Shown: positions 10,401 through 23,399 of the stretch, piece after piece
How the letters are laid out: each line of letters begins with the position of its first letter
Position numbering within the stretch: position 1 is the first letter of the stretch
The notes under the pieces: generated by a model
Told to the model about the DNA's origin: nothing
Seen by the model: the letters and a program-made list of their open reading frames with translations, nothing else
The model's database searches: none
Position numbers and translations under genes: made by a program
Source: Platycnemis pennipes
Taxonomy: Eukaryota; Arthropoda; Insecta; Odonata; Platycnemididae
NCBI GenBank assembly: GCA_933228895.1
Contig: OW121846.1
Span: 49,618,107-49,682,106, forward strand
Reading direction: 5' to 3'
DNA length: 64,000 bases

Positions 10401-11350
10401 ATTATAGAGCAGGAGACTAACTGTCCTGCTAATTTATACTTCGTCATCCCACTCGAAATATCGTTTTCACTGAAACATAGCTTATCATATTTACTTTAAA
10501 TAGCAACATATCCGCAGCAGTAATACCTTTGAAAGATGCAATGCATGGATTTACAGTCTTTATATTGATAATCAATCCAAAAATATTGGTAGGGGGTTTA
10601 TAGAAAAGGCGTCTCTCACTAGAGATTCTATCAGTTCACTCTAAATAGCAATTTAATATTAATCACACCACTATTATTTCAGGAACAGTTAGGATCTTTC
10701 AGCTTTTCAAAGGTTAAGCCCATGGGAGAAAACAATCACCCTTATCACTTTCATTGGCCAGAATAAGCTAATACTCAGTATTTTACTCTAAAAATAAAGA
10801 TTAACTATGAGGAGGTAGCATAACCTCAGGTACAGATAGTGTTTCTCAACTACTGTGTGCTGAACCAACCTATTTTCTCCATATTTTACATTATTTATAC
10901 AGTAATACCTTTGAAAGGTGGTTGAACTAAAAAATTGTATTCCATGCTACGATGTAGTGGACCCTGTACCCCAAATCAAGCATAAACCCTTACATGATGG
11001 GAGTTACTCCTAGAAGGTCTCTGCTGTGAACACATAGGCTAAACAATGAATACGTCGACCAAAGACGGTAAGTGACAACCCACAGGTCACATATTCAAAT
11101 CCCACATGGTTATGGGTGTTGTGTTTACCTCGTTTTGTACGGTTAGACGCTACCATTGCAGTTAGAGCTTAGTTCTAATTATTTTTAACCTGTAGGAACA
11201 TTTTGAGATTTAATTTGAAATCTGTAGAAACCATCTGATGAGAATATATATAGCCTTTGCCCAAATTATCATTCTGACGTCATTTACTCCAAAAATGAAA
11301 ATTGTGCAATATTGTTCCATAATGTGAGCTTTTTTTACGTTTCCCTTTTT
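7480..11350. other. 3.9 kb of AT-rich DNA with only minor repeats
   Basis: No protein family was recognised. Minor features are a 12-bp-arm hairpin at 9470-9505 (AAAAATGCAATT and complement) and an exact 18-bp direct repeat at 10518-10535 and 10900-10917. Consecutive minus-strand frames at 10043-10273 and 9720-10028 lie in different frames and show no motif. A weak B-box-like segment near 11090 (tattcaaatccca) could be a decayed SINE head. Confidence 0.4.
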
Positions 11351-11351
11351 A

Positions 11352-11628
11352 CCCTTAAGTAGGCGCGTGGGGTCTTTAAAGACCCCAAGGGTTTAGAATC
11401 GAAATATTTTATCTCATAAATTACTTTCAAGGCTTTAAAAAGTCAAAGTTCAACTAATAGGAAAAATTAAAGGTACGTATGCTGAATTATCATGCTTTGA
11501 ATATCTAGTGTAAAAAATAGCAATGTAAAATAAACAAATTTGGCGAAGTTATAAACAATTCCACATGGGGATTTAAAAGACCCCACGCGCCCACTTACGT
11601 CACTAAGTGAGGTGCGCCTACTTAAGGG
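11352..11628. mobile_element. MITE with CCCTTAAGTAGGCGC ends
   Basis: The termini are a perfect 15-bp inverted repeat: CCCTTAAGTAGGCGC at 11352 and its complement ending at 11628. TTA lies directly outside both ends (11349-11351 and 11629-11631), which gives a 3-bp duplication of the PIF/Harbinger kind. Alternatively the TTAA inside each end is the duplicated target of a piggyBac-like element whose ends start GTAGGCGC. Just inside lie GTGGGGTC and GACCCC(A)CGCGC blocks, similar in style to the TTAA element at 37.7 kb. The AT-rich centre has no coding capacity. Confidence 0.75.
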
Positions 11629-11950
11629 TTAAGATAAGGATTTTGTCATTGAAAAGTAAAATTATAGTACATAAAATATAAGTTTACATGACACGTGAAT
11701 AAGAAATTCCGATATCGCAAAAGCCATAAAATTTCCATTTTTTAGGGAAGAGTTTTGAGTGGTTAACAAATTTGGGGAATGATGTATTAGAATCTGACGA
11801 CGGTAAATACTTTTTTTTGGTGTTCCCAGTGTTGAAGGCCCGTAGGAGCTATCAATCGGCCTGGATATCATTTGACAGTGAGAGAATGTTTTTCCTGCTA
11901 TGATACCTTAATAATTTTAATATAATCTTAAATTTTTCAATTTATTTCAG

Positions 11951-12070
11951 GAGAGGAAGTGCCACCTAAGGAGCAGTAAAGGAGGAGAAACGATTAGCGG
12001 CCGGAATCTCAGAAGAAATTATTTGGACACATGCGGTGAGAACACATAAACATCTGAAGAATGGACGAAG
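11951..12070 (+). CDS. Candidate 5' exon carrying a start codon (unidentified gene)
   Basis: A pyrimidine-rich tract ending TTTATTTCAG precedes position 11951 and a consensus donor GTAAGATT begins at 12071. Between them are 120 nt of moderate GC. The ATG at 12061 has A at -3 and G at +4, a favourable initiation context, and an in-frame TGA lies 6 nt upstream. The exon would contribute Met-Asp-Glu plus one base (phase 1) and is otherwise 5' untranslated. The product cannot be named because no later coding exon was recognised. The CpG-rich block ending at 3888 on the same strand is a possible first exon. Both splice sites could be chance. Confidence 0.45.
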
Positions 12071-15000
12071 GTAAGATTTAGAATTTTGATTCCATTCGTC
12101 TCATAACTTTAAAACATGCTCATTGATAACCTTTTCCGTAATATTTGACTAACAAATCCAATATTGGATTCTTTAGAACTTATTACGTAAGTAATAAGGA
12201 TAAAAGTAAACTCAGACGATACGATTAAGTTGACAGAAAAGTACGCATTATTCACCGCTTCTTCTGCCTCGCTATAGTACTTTGAGCGAAGGTGTCCTAA
12301 GGGGTTTCAACCAGGTACGATCCATGACCATTGATCAGTTCGCAATCACTTGGTCTCGGAGATTAGAGGTTAAATATGTGAAAGGTGCAGCATATAACAA
12401 ATGAGATAAAATAAATTAAATCCCCTTGGGCTTTAAAAACCTCTTTGCTGAATGGCAGGTTTTGTGAGAGAAAAATTATATGGTATCTAAAAACCCTGTT
12501 TGGATTGGGAAAATTCGTCTCCAGAATCTCCAGACAGAGGGAAAATTCTTCATAAAAATATAAAAGGTTTTCCCATGAAAACGGCTACCTTCTTCATGTC
12601 TTTGCTTTTTCTTAACGGATAATAAATATTTTTAAAATTATTTTCTAAATTATTTCACGAATTTCCAGCTGTCGTTACAGTTCTCACAGAATAACTCCAT
12701 ATACAAAGTGAGATTCATCACCCATTTGCATCAGCAATTTTTTTCGAAATGTGCAGCGTTAATAATTGAGATGAGTATTTTAAATTTACGCATAATGCGT
12801 ATTAAAGACCTAGCTCGGAGATGGGCTGTAGGAACTATTCCAGCCTTTGGCATTCAAGTAATTGAGAGAAGGGAATGGTTTTCTTGGGTATACAATTCTA
12901 ATTACCAAAATTTATACTCAGATAACTGGCGTTTAGCAGTTATGTCTACCTACTGAGATTGCTTTTCCTTTAACACTTAATATCCTCAGATATCAGCATG
13001 TCTAAAAGCATTTTTCGGCACAACTATTCCAAGAATTTGTCCATTAGCTCAGAAAATCCTTGGTATTATTGTAATCCTCAATGGCAAATATGAGAGACAT
13101 TTCAGTGTATTTCACACAGCCGTATGTTCGTACTACGAATGAAGACCAAACATTTGGGAGCCTTCCCCAAGCACATGAGGAGAAGTAGTTCTAATGATCA
13201 CAAAACGGGACCTTCAATCTCGAAAAGTCACCTACGAAAAGGAAGGAGATGTTATTTAGTTTTAGGAGTATGCACATTCAATCACAAGATAAAAGAATGA
13301 GATGCAGACGCTCAGAATCGTCAAGGGTATTAAAGTTGATCTCCGGCGCCGCTGGGGTCGCTGGACACTAAATGATATTAATTGAAATGGGTGTCGGGAG
13401 ATAAAGGATTAATGTCCCTTAAACTTATCGCAAAATATTAGAATCTAGACCCAATACCACAATATCTGAATGGAATACAACTCTAATATAATAAAATACG
13501 TCATCGGAACGAAAACCTTCAGTCTTGGAGCTGGTCGTATAAAATTAGATCTTATAACATTCCCTCCACATAATGTAATGGGAATGAGAATCTTCTACCT
13601 CGTTAAAGGTATGAAGCAATAAAATGACACATATCCATCAAGACTCCCGCGTTATTATCAATCTATAGGTCCATCACAGAATCTCAGGTAAGTTAGAAAT
13701 TGCTACGTTAAAATTTTCATAATTTCTCAGCATCAGTAGTTTTACATAATTCCGAAATATTTTGATCTCCGATTTATTAGTGACATGAGAATAATTCCAT
13801 GCTCTCGGTCATGTAAATTTATTTGCGTCGCCGAATGGGATAAAGGATAAAATGCGGATATCGCGTGATTAATAACGCCTCGTTCAATTATGTAACCAGC
13901 GGGACTAACAGTTATATCTCAAAATCAAATGGAGCCAAATGCATGCCCAATACAAATACAAATTGATACGTTACTGACGCCAGTACAAAGGTCGGACACG
14001 TGAAAAATCCTAAACAGATTGCTTCATGGGCGCTTTCACGAAGGTATTGTGGTTGAAATGGTCGTTGCTTTCATCTCAATTTATGGTTGATGATGACGGC
14101 GATGTTTCGTACTGCAAGGCATCCTCCGTGAAGGCACGCTATAATCTATGAGTTTTTCCGTCTTCTTCAAAATTGTAGCTTTCCCAAAACCATTTCTATT
14201 TGATGCATTATATGCTGGCTAAGAGTCAATCATATTTGCTCTCGTATTTTCTTCCATCTGTTGATGTTTCTCCTCAACTGCCAATTTTAGTCACCCGCAG
14301 TTTTTGAAAGTAGTTCTCTTGCAAGTCTTTCATAATTTCTCTGATAGATTTAGCTTTAATTGGCAAGTATTCTCGTTTTTCATATTCCTTCTTTGTTTGA
14401 AAGTTTACATTTGGGATATACTTTCCCCAATTTCAAACTTATTTAGCGAACCCGTATTCAACAAACCTCCTCATGCTTTTATCGCTTATAAAAGGTTTGG
14501 TCTAATGTATACGAGGTTAGTTTTCACTTTAATTTCTTGCGATGCTGAGCTACTTCTCAGGATGGGTGATGATGTCGTGTCATTTTTTGTGCTGCTTCTT
14601 TTTTGCGGTAATCTTCTATCTTTATCTCTACTAATTTTTATAGATACCCCAGCTTAATTTATTTGCGTCTCTGTAGTAAGTAATAGTGTAGCTCTAGCTA
14701 CACTTTTGGTAAGATTTCGCAGTTCAGTTGTCTTGCAATTTATTTTTTCATAGAGGAAGATAACATAATTATCCTCACGTTTTTCCAACAGTAGAATTTA
14801 CATTAATAAACCATGATTTCTCTCATTATTTGTGATGATATATATGTGTACATGATTTGTAATTATTAATGTTTCTTTCCTTTTTAAATTTTTATTCATA
14901 TGATATCAATTTCTTACATATACACATATGTTAAAGACGGCTTATATAACAGGGTGGAGGGCAGTCTTGCCCCTATCCTTCCCCAATAAGGCGTTTAATT

Positions 15001-16734
15001 TATGACTTTATAGCGTCGCACATATCTCAAATGCTTTTGCATTTACTTCGGCAATGTGATCTACCAATGATGCTATGTGTCTGCTGCCACTTCAAGTTAG
15101 TCAACTTGTCCAGCCCAGGGTATTGAATTATGGATCGTCGCTCGGAAAGTGCTTACGCATATGCTCCCGCATGCTAATTAACCGCGGCGTAATTATCTCA
15201 AGTATTGGCTTCACGCAACGGGCATAACGTCACCCAAAGTGTGACAGATAATGAGCGACACGACACTGCACTTAATGCTGTAGTGGCTAGTGGAGGAATT
15301 GGCCGTGGTCCCACTCTCTCAGCAATTCAGCGTGCGCCAAGAGATGTACATACTTTCCACTTTCTGAGGCGGCAATAAAGGTTTTATGAGTGCCCTCTCC
15401 CGAAGAGAAGTGAAGGATTAAAATGAGGTAGAAAAAAGGAACGCAGCGTCCAAACCATGTCCAATTTAAATGTCCAATCCATGAATTTTGGCAGCCTGCG
15501 TGGCACCATTTATAGCGAGATGCACGGGCGTCAGAACGACCGAGTTCTGAGTGCGTCGCAATGAAGACTTAAGCGGCGGACGCCATTTGGCCCGTTCAAC
15601 CGTCCGCACACAAAAAACTAGGAGGAAAAAAAAGGGGACAGGAATGTATTTACGGAGGCCTTCCAATTTTTTTGCGTGGACTCAAGAATATTGGATGAAA
15701 TTGCAAACAATCAGGTTCATAATTAATGCTGAGGATACCCCTTTCAGCCCATGTTTGTAAGAAAAAGACTCGCAAGACGGAACCAAAAGTAAATTTAATT
15801 GCTTTCGCAATTGATTTAAAGCGCACAGTCTGTTTCAGCCGCAATATCTTCAAGAGATGCATGGATTATTATAAATGATTAACTGAAAATGCCATCATTA
15901 GGTACGAAATGGTGTGAACTAAATGATGGCCATGAGTCTGAAGCCGGCTGCATCGCCAAAAGGTATTGTTATGGAGTCACAAAGGCCGCCTTTAGTTGGT
16001 TTTGCTATGGATATACCACAAAGTTTGAAATGAGAAAAGTGCTGAAAAGGTTGAACGGACTAGCCGTAGTTCAGATTTACCGTCGAAATGGAGGGGGGAG
16101 ACCTAAAAATTCAGGACTATATATTTAGGATCTTTATTATTTATAGTGAATAAAATATTATCAATTGGAATGTATCACTGCAATTGGAGCTTGTTTGGTA
16201 AAACTAGCAGAAATTCACATAGAGCAAGCTCCATACTTGCTACACCCGTACTAATGCTAAATCACACATAACCTGACATATTGCTGGCTATGACAACCAA
16301 AGTGATTTAAAAGTGAATAGAACTGCAGCAACGGATGAATGGGCAAATTTGACGCTCAAGAGCAAATAGAAACTCTTGAAGATAAAAAACTGAATGTGTT
16401 ACCTCGTGAATGAGAAACTATTCCTGAAACACTAAAATCCCTAATGTTTTACCTGACCTCGCAGTAAGACCCTTATCACCAGATCAGCGATTTATCCACT
16501 ACAAGGGCACTACAGCACTGATTTCTCGAAGTTTCCCTCCATAAAACACCAAAAAAACCATCTATCCAATCCTCCTCCACCATCCTTTCCGATTATCCCT
16601 TAGTGACCCTGAAAAAAGTCTCATTCTCTGAAAGAAGATGATACCCTTTATTGAAAACTTTCGTAGTTTAATAAATTGATCGGTGGACCTGCAAAGTTTA
16701 TCTTTTCTTGTGAATAATCATGTAGGAGCATATC
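12071..16734. other. Mostly unannotated AT-rich DNA, candidate intron
   Basis: If 11951-12070 is a real exon this is intron. Frames at 12708-12956, 14304-14657 and 15889-16128 (+) have no recognisable motifs; the second is hydrophobic (many F and L), typical of chance translation of T-rich DNA. A somewhat GC-richer patch lies at 15470-15620. Confidence 0.4.
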
Positions 16735-16800
16735 TACGTCTAAATATTACCCTTCAAGCCACCGTAAAGGTGGAATGTGATGAATCTACATCAAAAATAA
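16735..16800 (-). mobile_element. LINE 3'-end stub (TACATCTACGTAATACCCTG family)
   Basis: The plus-strand text tctacgtctaaatattaccc, followed by ttcaagccacc and gtaaaggtgg, matches the 3' terminus of the LINE family best seen at 47060-47790, read on the minus strand. Only the terminal part is present. Confidence 0.55.
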
Positions 16801-17184
16801 ACTATGACCATCAATGCGATACATAAATGGGTTATTGCCTCTATTTTCCGGAAAAATCAAATTTCACTCTCTTGAGTATCGATGTCAAAAGCATGTATCT
16901 AAAGCTGGAGAGGGAATTCAGCATATTGGAGCCCTCTTCCAAGAGCATTTTCAATGAATGAAAAACGAGTTTGGTCTATAAGGATCAGTTCCTTCAGGCG
17001 TGCTGTAGTAAACTTCATTCCTTACCTTACCACCCAATCCTCGTTTGTGGGGACTTACTATCTTCCGTGCATCGAGAATGTTGGTGTATGCTAAGAATTT
17101 CATGAAGTGACATGTGAATCGACTAGCGAAAAAATATTACTTGTATATTTTTCGACAGAGAAAATAATTTTGCTGCTCTCTCAT

Positions 17185-17680
17185 CTGCATCAATATACTA
17201 ACGAGTGTCATCACAAAGGTGTGAGGCAAGGGGGTCATCTTTACTGAACATGCACTACTTAGCTAGGGTTATTAGCTATATTTTTTCCGAACTTCAAGAA
17301 TTCAATGGATTATTACCGCTATTTTCTGGAAACATCTTCTATAGAATTAAGAGCAAATGAGGAATGAATAGTGCTCTTAGTCTTACCTGAAAACCTTTGT
17401 AAAGCCTTACAACTACCTTGGCTAACTATTGATAAACTTTGTTAATATCAATTAAAATATTCGTTGACATTCAAATACCTAAAAGTACGAGAAAAGGAAG
17501 AATGTCGGATAAATATGTCGGTTTGGCAATAAATTTCTCTAAATTTACGTTCATGGTCCATTCTATCATAGTAATTTGGATTTGGCCAAATGTCTTCAAA
17601 GTCATCAGCATAAACATCACGTTAGAAATCACGTGATGGCTGCGTACTTTGAGTATCAATGTGACAATCTATTCTTTTCT
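17185..17680 (-). mobile_element. LINE 3' fragment, same family
   Basis: Starting from its 3' end at about 17185 (catctgcatcaatatac, then catcacaaaggtgtgaggca) the copy runs on the minus strand to about 17680. Near 17490-17610 it aligns with the copies at 47.3 and 49.4 kb through the blocks gaaaaggaagaatgtcgg, gtttggcaataaattt and ggtccattctatcatagtaa. The ORF end is decayed by stops and frameshifts. Confidence 0.6.
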
Positions 17681-18571
17681 AACGAACATACTCTAAGCTC
17701 TTTATTTCTCCCAATAGTATTAGCCACTGGGCATCAAATATTTGGTTCCCGTGATCAGTTCTACGCAGTTCAGAGAAAATTCCGGTCTAAATGCTTGATT
17801 ATTTGAATAGTGAAGCACGACAGCATGGGATAATTATCTCCAGCGAGTGCAATTTACGGTAATCCTCTGCATTGGTTACAATTGCGAGCGTTTTCTTTAA
17901 ATGGCAACGGCCAAATGTGAGGTTCTCGGAGTGGCTAATCCACAATCCAATGGATTTATGCTGCTCGATCATGACCAAGTTAAATTAATGGTGGAATCAA
18001 TAGCTTAACTGCCACAATCTTAAATTTAAAATGGAAAATCTTGCTCATTTCCACTTTTCACTAATGCGAGTATGTAAAACACACTATGAGCTGGCAATTG
18101 TCGAGAGTAGCTCATCGGCTGGAGAATGTGCGTGATGTTGGTTCGGTACGTAAAACATGCGTGATTCAACCGGAAAGTGAGTCATTGGTGGGAGATGATT
18201 GAAAGACCGGAAGATTCACTTGAATTGATGAGTAAACCATGATTATGGGCCCAGAGAGGATTATGAGTATGCATTGATGAGTGAATCATGATCAGGGGAT
18301 CATCGCGATTTCAAGGGCAGGGAGGTCAGAGAGGTCCGATGGGCTGAAAAGGGAAAATTCCTTCACCATTGCACGAGAGGAAATAATGAGAAATTCCTCC
18401 TCTGATGTCAGGAAAAAAAACTACCTTCCCTGAAGAAATTCCTTTCGCCTCAGAAAATTCTCAAGTAAGAATATATTGGGGGCATATTTTAGCGATTCCT
18501 CTCCTCAGCCATAATTACCGAATGCATCGCCATTGTTCTCGAACTAACGCAATTTGCCTGCAATGACTCCG
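17681..18571. other. Stretch without recognised features
   Basis: No coding or repeat signature recognised; ordinary AT-rich composition. Confidence 0.4.
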
Positions 18572-18965
18572 GGTTCTAGGAAAATACCTAACTGGAAAAC
18601 TGAGACTGAGTAGTATCTTTATTGCCATGCCAGTGTATTCACTAACAATATAGTGCGGGTTCCAGGAATAACGCGGAAACTGAGACTGATTTGATGCGTC
18701 TTTATTATATAATCGGTATTGTTCCTCATAACATATTGTAGGTTCCATGATAAAACCGAAAGCTAAGACTGATTAGTGTCCTTATTAAATAACAAATAAA
18801 TTTCTTACCAATATATTACTGGTTCCAGAAAAATCTATATAAATAATACTGATTATTATTTTTATTATATTTACAGCACAATTAATACCAATATAATACA
18901 AGTGCCAGGTAATAACTCGAAAACTAAGACGCATTAGTATCATCATGACATACAAACATGACTTA
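18572..18965 (+). repeat. Tandem repeat, five units of about 80-86 bp
   Basis: Units begin with a ggttcca-like block at 18572, 18658, 18741, 18821 and (agtgcca) 18901. Each continues with aactgagactga or a decayed version about 25 bp later, a stretch like tctttattatat, and an element like ctaacaatatagtgc before the next unit. Period falls from 86 to 80 bp and similarity falls from left to right. No function is evident. Confidence 0.75.
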
Positions 18966-21900
18966 AAAGTATATTAAAAAAATCTTGCCTTCTACAACTT
19001 TGTGGTACTCCATAGTCGAATAATTTATTTAGGAACTTTTACAAAATAACAATGACTCCACTCTTAATATTCGGATCTCAACCGAGTTATCATAATTACA
19101 TGATGTGTGTCAGCTAAGTGTGAGTTTGTCTAAGTGGTATTTTGTATAAGTTTGTTTCCTTGTTATATTATTTGATCAGTATATTTACAGGAAAATACTC
19201 GTATCAATAAATTTTAATACCAACAAACGTATTTTCTTCTCTGTACCTATTCAGGAATTCACTATGGTGTAAATTGAGGGTGATATATTACGCTGTTGCT
19301 ATTTCCCTGCTAAAATAACGCCTTTTCCACTCCTGTATACATCGTTGCACTATATTACGCTCACGCCGAGGGCGCAATATAGCGGCGTTATCACTCAACA
19401 GTATGAGATAAGTAGAAGGGCTGATTACAAGCGGCCAATAGGAGGCAGTGACGAGAAGTAATTTGAGTAAAATCTGTATCATTTGGTTACGAGTTATCGA
19501 TTTATGTCCCAAGATAATTTTTTAAGCTCAATAAAGACTTTATAGGTGGTATAAACTCTCAAAAATGAGATATGCCAAATACTGTTAGGGAATGGGGCAA
19601 AAATGAATATCGTAAAGCAAAAGTGCTGCATAGCGGACGACAGGACTTGACTTTGGGTTGTGGCTTGCACGGTTAAAGCGTGAGTTTTCACGGTGTTGAT
19701 GTGATCAATATTGTATTGCGATTGGTCTTTCATATCAATTTTGATAGTTTGAAAATTTTTCAAATAGAAAATACATTGAAACCCGTCATCATACAAAGTT
19801 TATTTGTTTAAAAAGTTAAAATAATTGTATCTAAGAGATAGACATTGAAAAGTTAGTAATCAAATGTGGAATAGGGAGTATTTCTTTAAATTTTGTGGAA
19901 CGATGACTGTCAATTTCTTGAAATAAGTACGTTGTCGCTATTTCACTGCAGAAATAATGCCTTTATTCGTTATATATACATAAGCGTGTCCGATAATGCT
20001 TCCTTAATAGCATGTGACAAAGTGCAGAAAAGGAAAGGATCTGAAAGAATGGATTGTAATGGAAAGAATGACGCTCATGTATGTACCTAAAAGGAGAGTA
20101 CAAGCTAAAGCATGCTGAATTAATAAATTTTCTAAAAGAAGTAGCCCCTAGATAGACCTAATTAGCCCGAAATGCTAAGCAGCTCCTATAGCTATATACG
20201 TTTGAATGTCACCATGTCATTCAATCGCCCATTATAAATTTTTCTGTTTCGCATTTCACATCTGCTTCCTGTTCAAAAATAATATGACTTTCAATACATG
20301 GACCAGATATAAAAAAAAAATTTCCATTTCTGTCCGTTGTATGTAGAGGATGGTTGAGATATAAATTTATAGTCACCTTATCTGAAAAATCCAAATATAT
20401 GCTATTACAGCATAGGTTGTAACCTGATTTATAGTTCACCTGATACCATATGTTCAAGATTGCATCATTTACGGCTTACTTTTCCTTAAACGCCTATAAG
20501 GCGACGTAAAGGAAGTTTTCACGCGAGCAAAGCCTACAAGAATTCGATAGATACATGGAAATTACTATGGATATTACAGGTGAAAACGGTTTTAAACTCC
20601 GGACGAAGCATATACGACATTTATCCCAGTTAACTTCGAATATGTTACATTTAACAAAATTAACCGTAATTTCTGAAGTTCGCGCATCAAATATGAACGC
20701 AAATACAATATTTATATGCTCATAGTAACAAAAAAAATGCTTATGGTAGGGTTTCCAAGTTTAGTATCGCCAATAAAGGGGTTAAAATCTGGTATAGCAT
20801 GAGCTATCCCAGATATTTGAAGCTATTTGGTGATCCCTATGGGGTCACTATTTTGTTAGCGGAATCAGGTAGGGTCATATCGCTCCGATTACTCCAAAAT
20901 AACGTCATAATAGCACCGGCGTAATCTGCTAGAGAAACGTGATTATTTTCCATATGCCAATAATAATTTAAATCCGATTTTCTGAAAAAGTTGTATGAAA
21001 CAGGACAGTTCCTTTTATGTGAATAGCTGACGTAGCTCTTACCTCAGGAATCAAGAGTATAAACTAATGAAAATGTGGAATAAAGGTGTTTTTCCAAAAA
21101 AAAACATTCTTAGAGCGATTACTGATGCTATCATTCATTTGATTCCCCAACGGTTCATATTAATTCCAAACAAGAAAATTCCTCCCAAAGAGTTTCTCAA
21201 TTCAATTTTAGGCAGACCTGGGGATCCGATGAAGCGTAAAATTGAAAGTCACCCACGTTATTTTGCGGATATTCCTTACAGATTCGCATTCGAATTCGGG
21301 AAAGGCTTTAAATTGTTAGTGTGCGCTTTTATCTCCATTTTTTCATGCATTTGAATCTGGACTGCTATGCAGTTTACATTTTTGAGTTAAATGGCAAGCA
21401 ACTATTAGATTATGAACAATATTCATCAATTTAAGACATGTGCGTCTCTAAAATCAATTTTATAAATAATATATAACTTCTAACCACTATGAATGCAACA
21501 TTTATGTATTGTACCGGTATACTATTACTCATTTATTGATATATTTACCTCTTTGCTCAATATATTTCACACAGGGCTATTTCCCCTCTTTAGTTCAGTT
21601 CGTTCTTTCGTCGACTCTCTTCACCAGCCCTTCATGACTCGAGATGCATCTGATTCCTCATATAACTTCTCTTTCCTTCCTCCCTTCCCATGACTTATTC
21701 GTTTGTGACTCAGGCATTCTATTTTATGCTCATCGTTCTTTTATTAAACCACATTTAAAATAATTCCAGTTCTGACTTTCCTGCCAGTGATATATTTCAT
21801 ATCCCACTATGGTCGTGAAGCGGCTGATATATTCCTGATATATTCTAATAATGAGTTTCAAAACTTCCACGTTTGTATTTTTGCTATAAATAGAGTCTTC

Positions 21901-22348
21901 ATTTGGGAGAATTCCCTCTTTTCCTGGACTATTTTACTGATTATTTCTTACTTACTTCATCCATTGCTTGTTACTCGGCTCCCCAATTAAGAGTACTCCT
22001 TCATCTCTTCAAACTCTTATTTCATTTCCATAGTTCACGAATTATCAGAAAGGATATATAATATTCTACCCTATATTGTCTCTTTGACTCTTTGGGTCAA
22101 AAAATTAAATGCTGTTAATTACGTAGAAGACGTAATCGTCAATAAATTTTCCGCTTCTTTGACATTCATTAGCTGACTCTTCTTTTTTTGGACTTCCCTT
22201 CGCTCCTCATGCTCAACTATTTTTAAAATAATGTAATTAATATTGTACCAGGTAAAGTTGATTCATTAGATTTTTATTAATTTTACTGGTTTACTTTGTA
22301 GGGTCTCCCAGAAACGCAATGGTTGAATTGCAATCATTATACGCCTAA
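18966..22348. other. 3.4 kb of AT-rich DNA with few repeats
   Basis: Two related short segments occur at about 19291 (cgctgttgctatttccctgc) and about 19931 (cgttgtcgctatttcactgc), the only internal repeat noticed. Frames of 65-100 codons are unremarkable. A short hairpin lies near 20475-20515. Confidence 0.4.
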
Positions 22349-22580
22349 AGGCCACTTTACACAATACAATTTTTGTACAATTTCTTGTACAAAAGCTTGA
22401 ATGAGTAAATTGTTCCGTGTAAAGGGGCAAATTCTGTGAACGCTTGTGCGAATTTCTGAATGACTGTACGGAAAATAGAACCTGTTCTAATACCATTCAG
22501 ACAAACACAAAATTTCGTTCAGTTCATACAAGCGTTAGACAAGAAATTGTAAAAAAAAATTGTATCGTGTAAAGCGGCCT
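22349..22580. mobile_element. PIF/Harbinger-like MITE
   Basis: A 232-bp element with terminal inverted repeats: AGGCCACTTTACACAATACA on the left and a complement of AGGCCGCTTTACACGATACA on the right (two mismatches in 20). TAA lies outside the left end and TCA outside the right, consistent with a decayed 3-bp duplication. The centre contains GGAAAATAGAACCTGTTCTA, shared with the MITE at 41096-41328. It encodes nothing; the transposase must come from elsewhere. Confidence 0.75.
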
Positions 22581-23399
22581 TCAGAGATATTGAATACCTT
22601 TCATCTCCCTTAGGGTCATTGCAGATGGAAAATTTTCGGCAAATATTCTTGATCTTTAATGTTTGCTACCCCACGTATATCCCACATGAGGGATAATGAT
22701 AGCATCCAAAATGTGTGTTTAAATATCTGCCGCATGAGTGAAAAAGGGATCTCCGGTGACAATAGTAGGCTTCCTGCCCACATGCGCAAACCAATCCCGT
22801 GCCAAGGAAGCCTCTCTGCATTTCACGTGGGAAAGGAAGAGAAAAGTCTGCATTTGTGTGTTCGGACCGCATTCAGAGTATGCCGATAGTGCGTGGGATC
22901 CGTTTCATGCAGGTTTGATTTTGGGTTTAGGCCATAGGTAAAAAGATCATGGAGTTATCGTTATGCTAATGCACGTTATTGCGAGTAGACAACTAGAAAA
23001 ATGGAATTAGAACTGCTATATGAGCGTAGGTTAAAGGAAAGAACAAATCTCTAAGAAATTTGAAGATTTACTACGGTAAATTTGGTGACGAAAATGGTGT
23101 TAGAGAAACCATCTTATGGGTAAATCAAAAATCATTCTTTCACGAACGAAATTACTACAAAAGGACATTATCTACGTTCAAAATGATTGAATACATATTA
23201 CTACATTAGGTAGTTCAACTGGAGCAAAAACTGAAAGATTTAAGCCCACTGCAATGCATATATTATGCGATTAATAACTAACTAACACCGTTGCAATTAT
23301 GATAGAAAAACCTCTATATAAGTTGTGATAATGGCTTAACTCATCAATAAAAATCAGTCATTGTTATTTTGGGGAGGCAATTAATAAAGTGAATTTCCG
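22581..23399. other. Stretch without recognised features
   Basis: A GC-richer patch at 22640-22930 gives overlapping 67-76 codon frames on both strands with no motif. The remainder is AT-rich. Confidence 0.4.

Noticed and set aside
14304..14657. 117-codon hydrophobic frame as a membrane protein
   Set aside because: T-rich strand yields F/L-rich chance translation; no homologous motif, no splice sites or start context of note.
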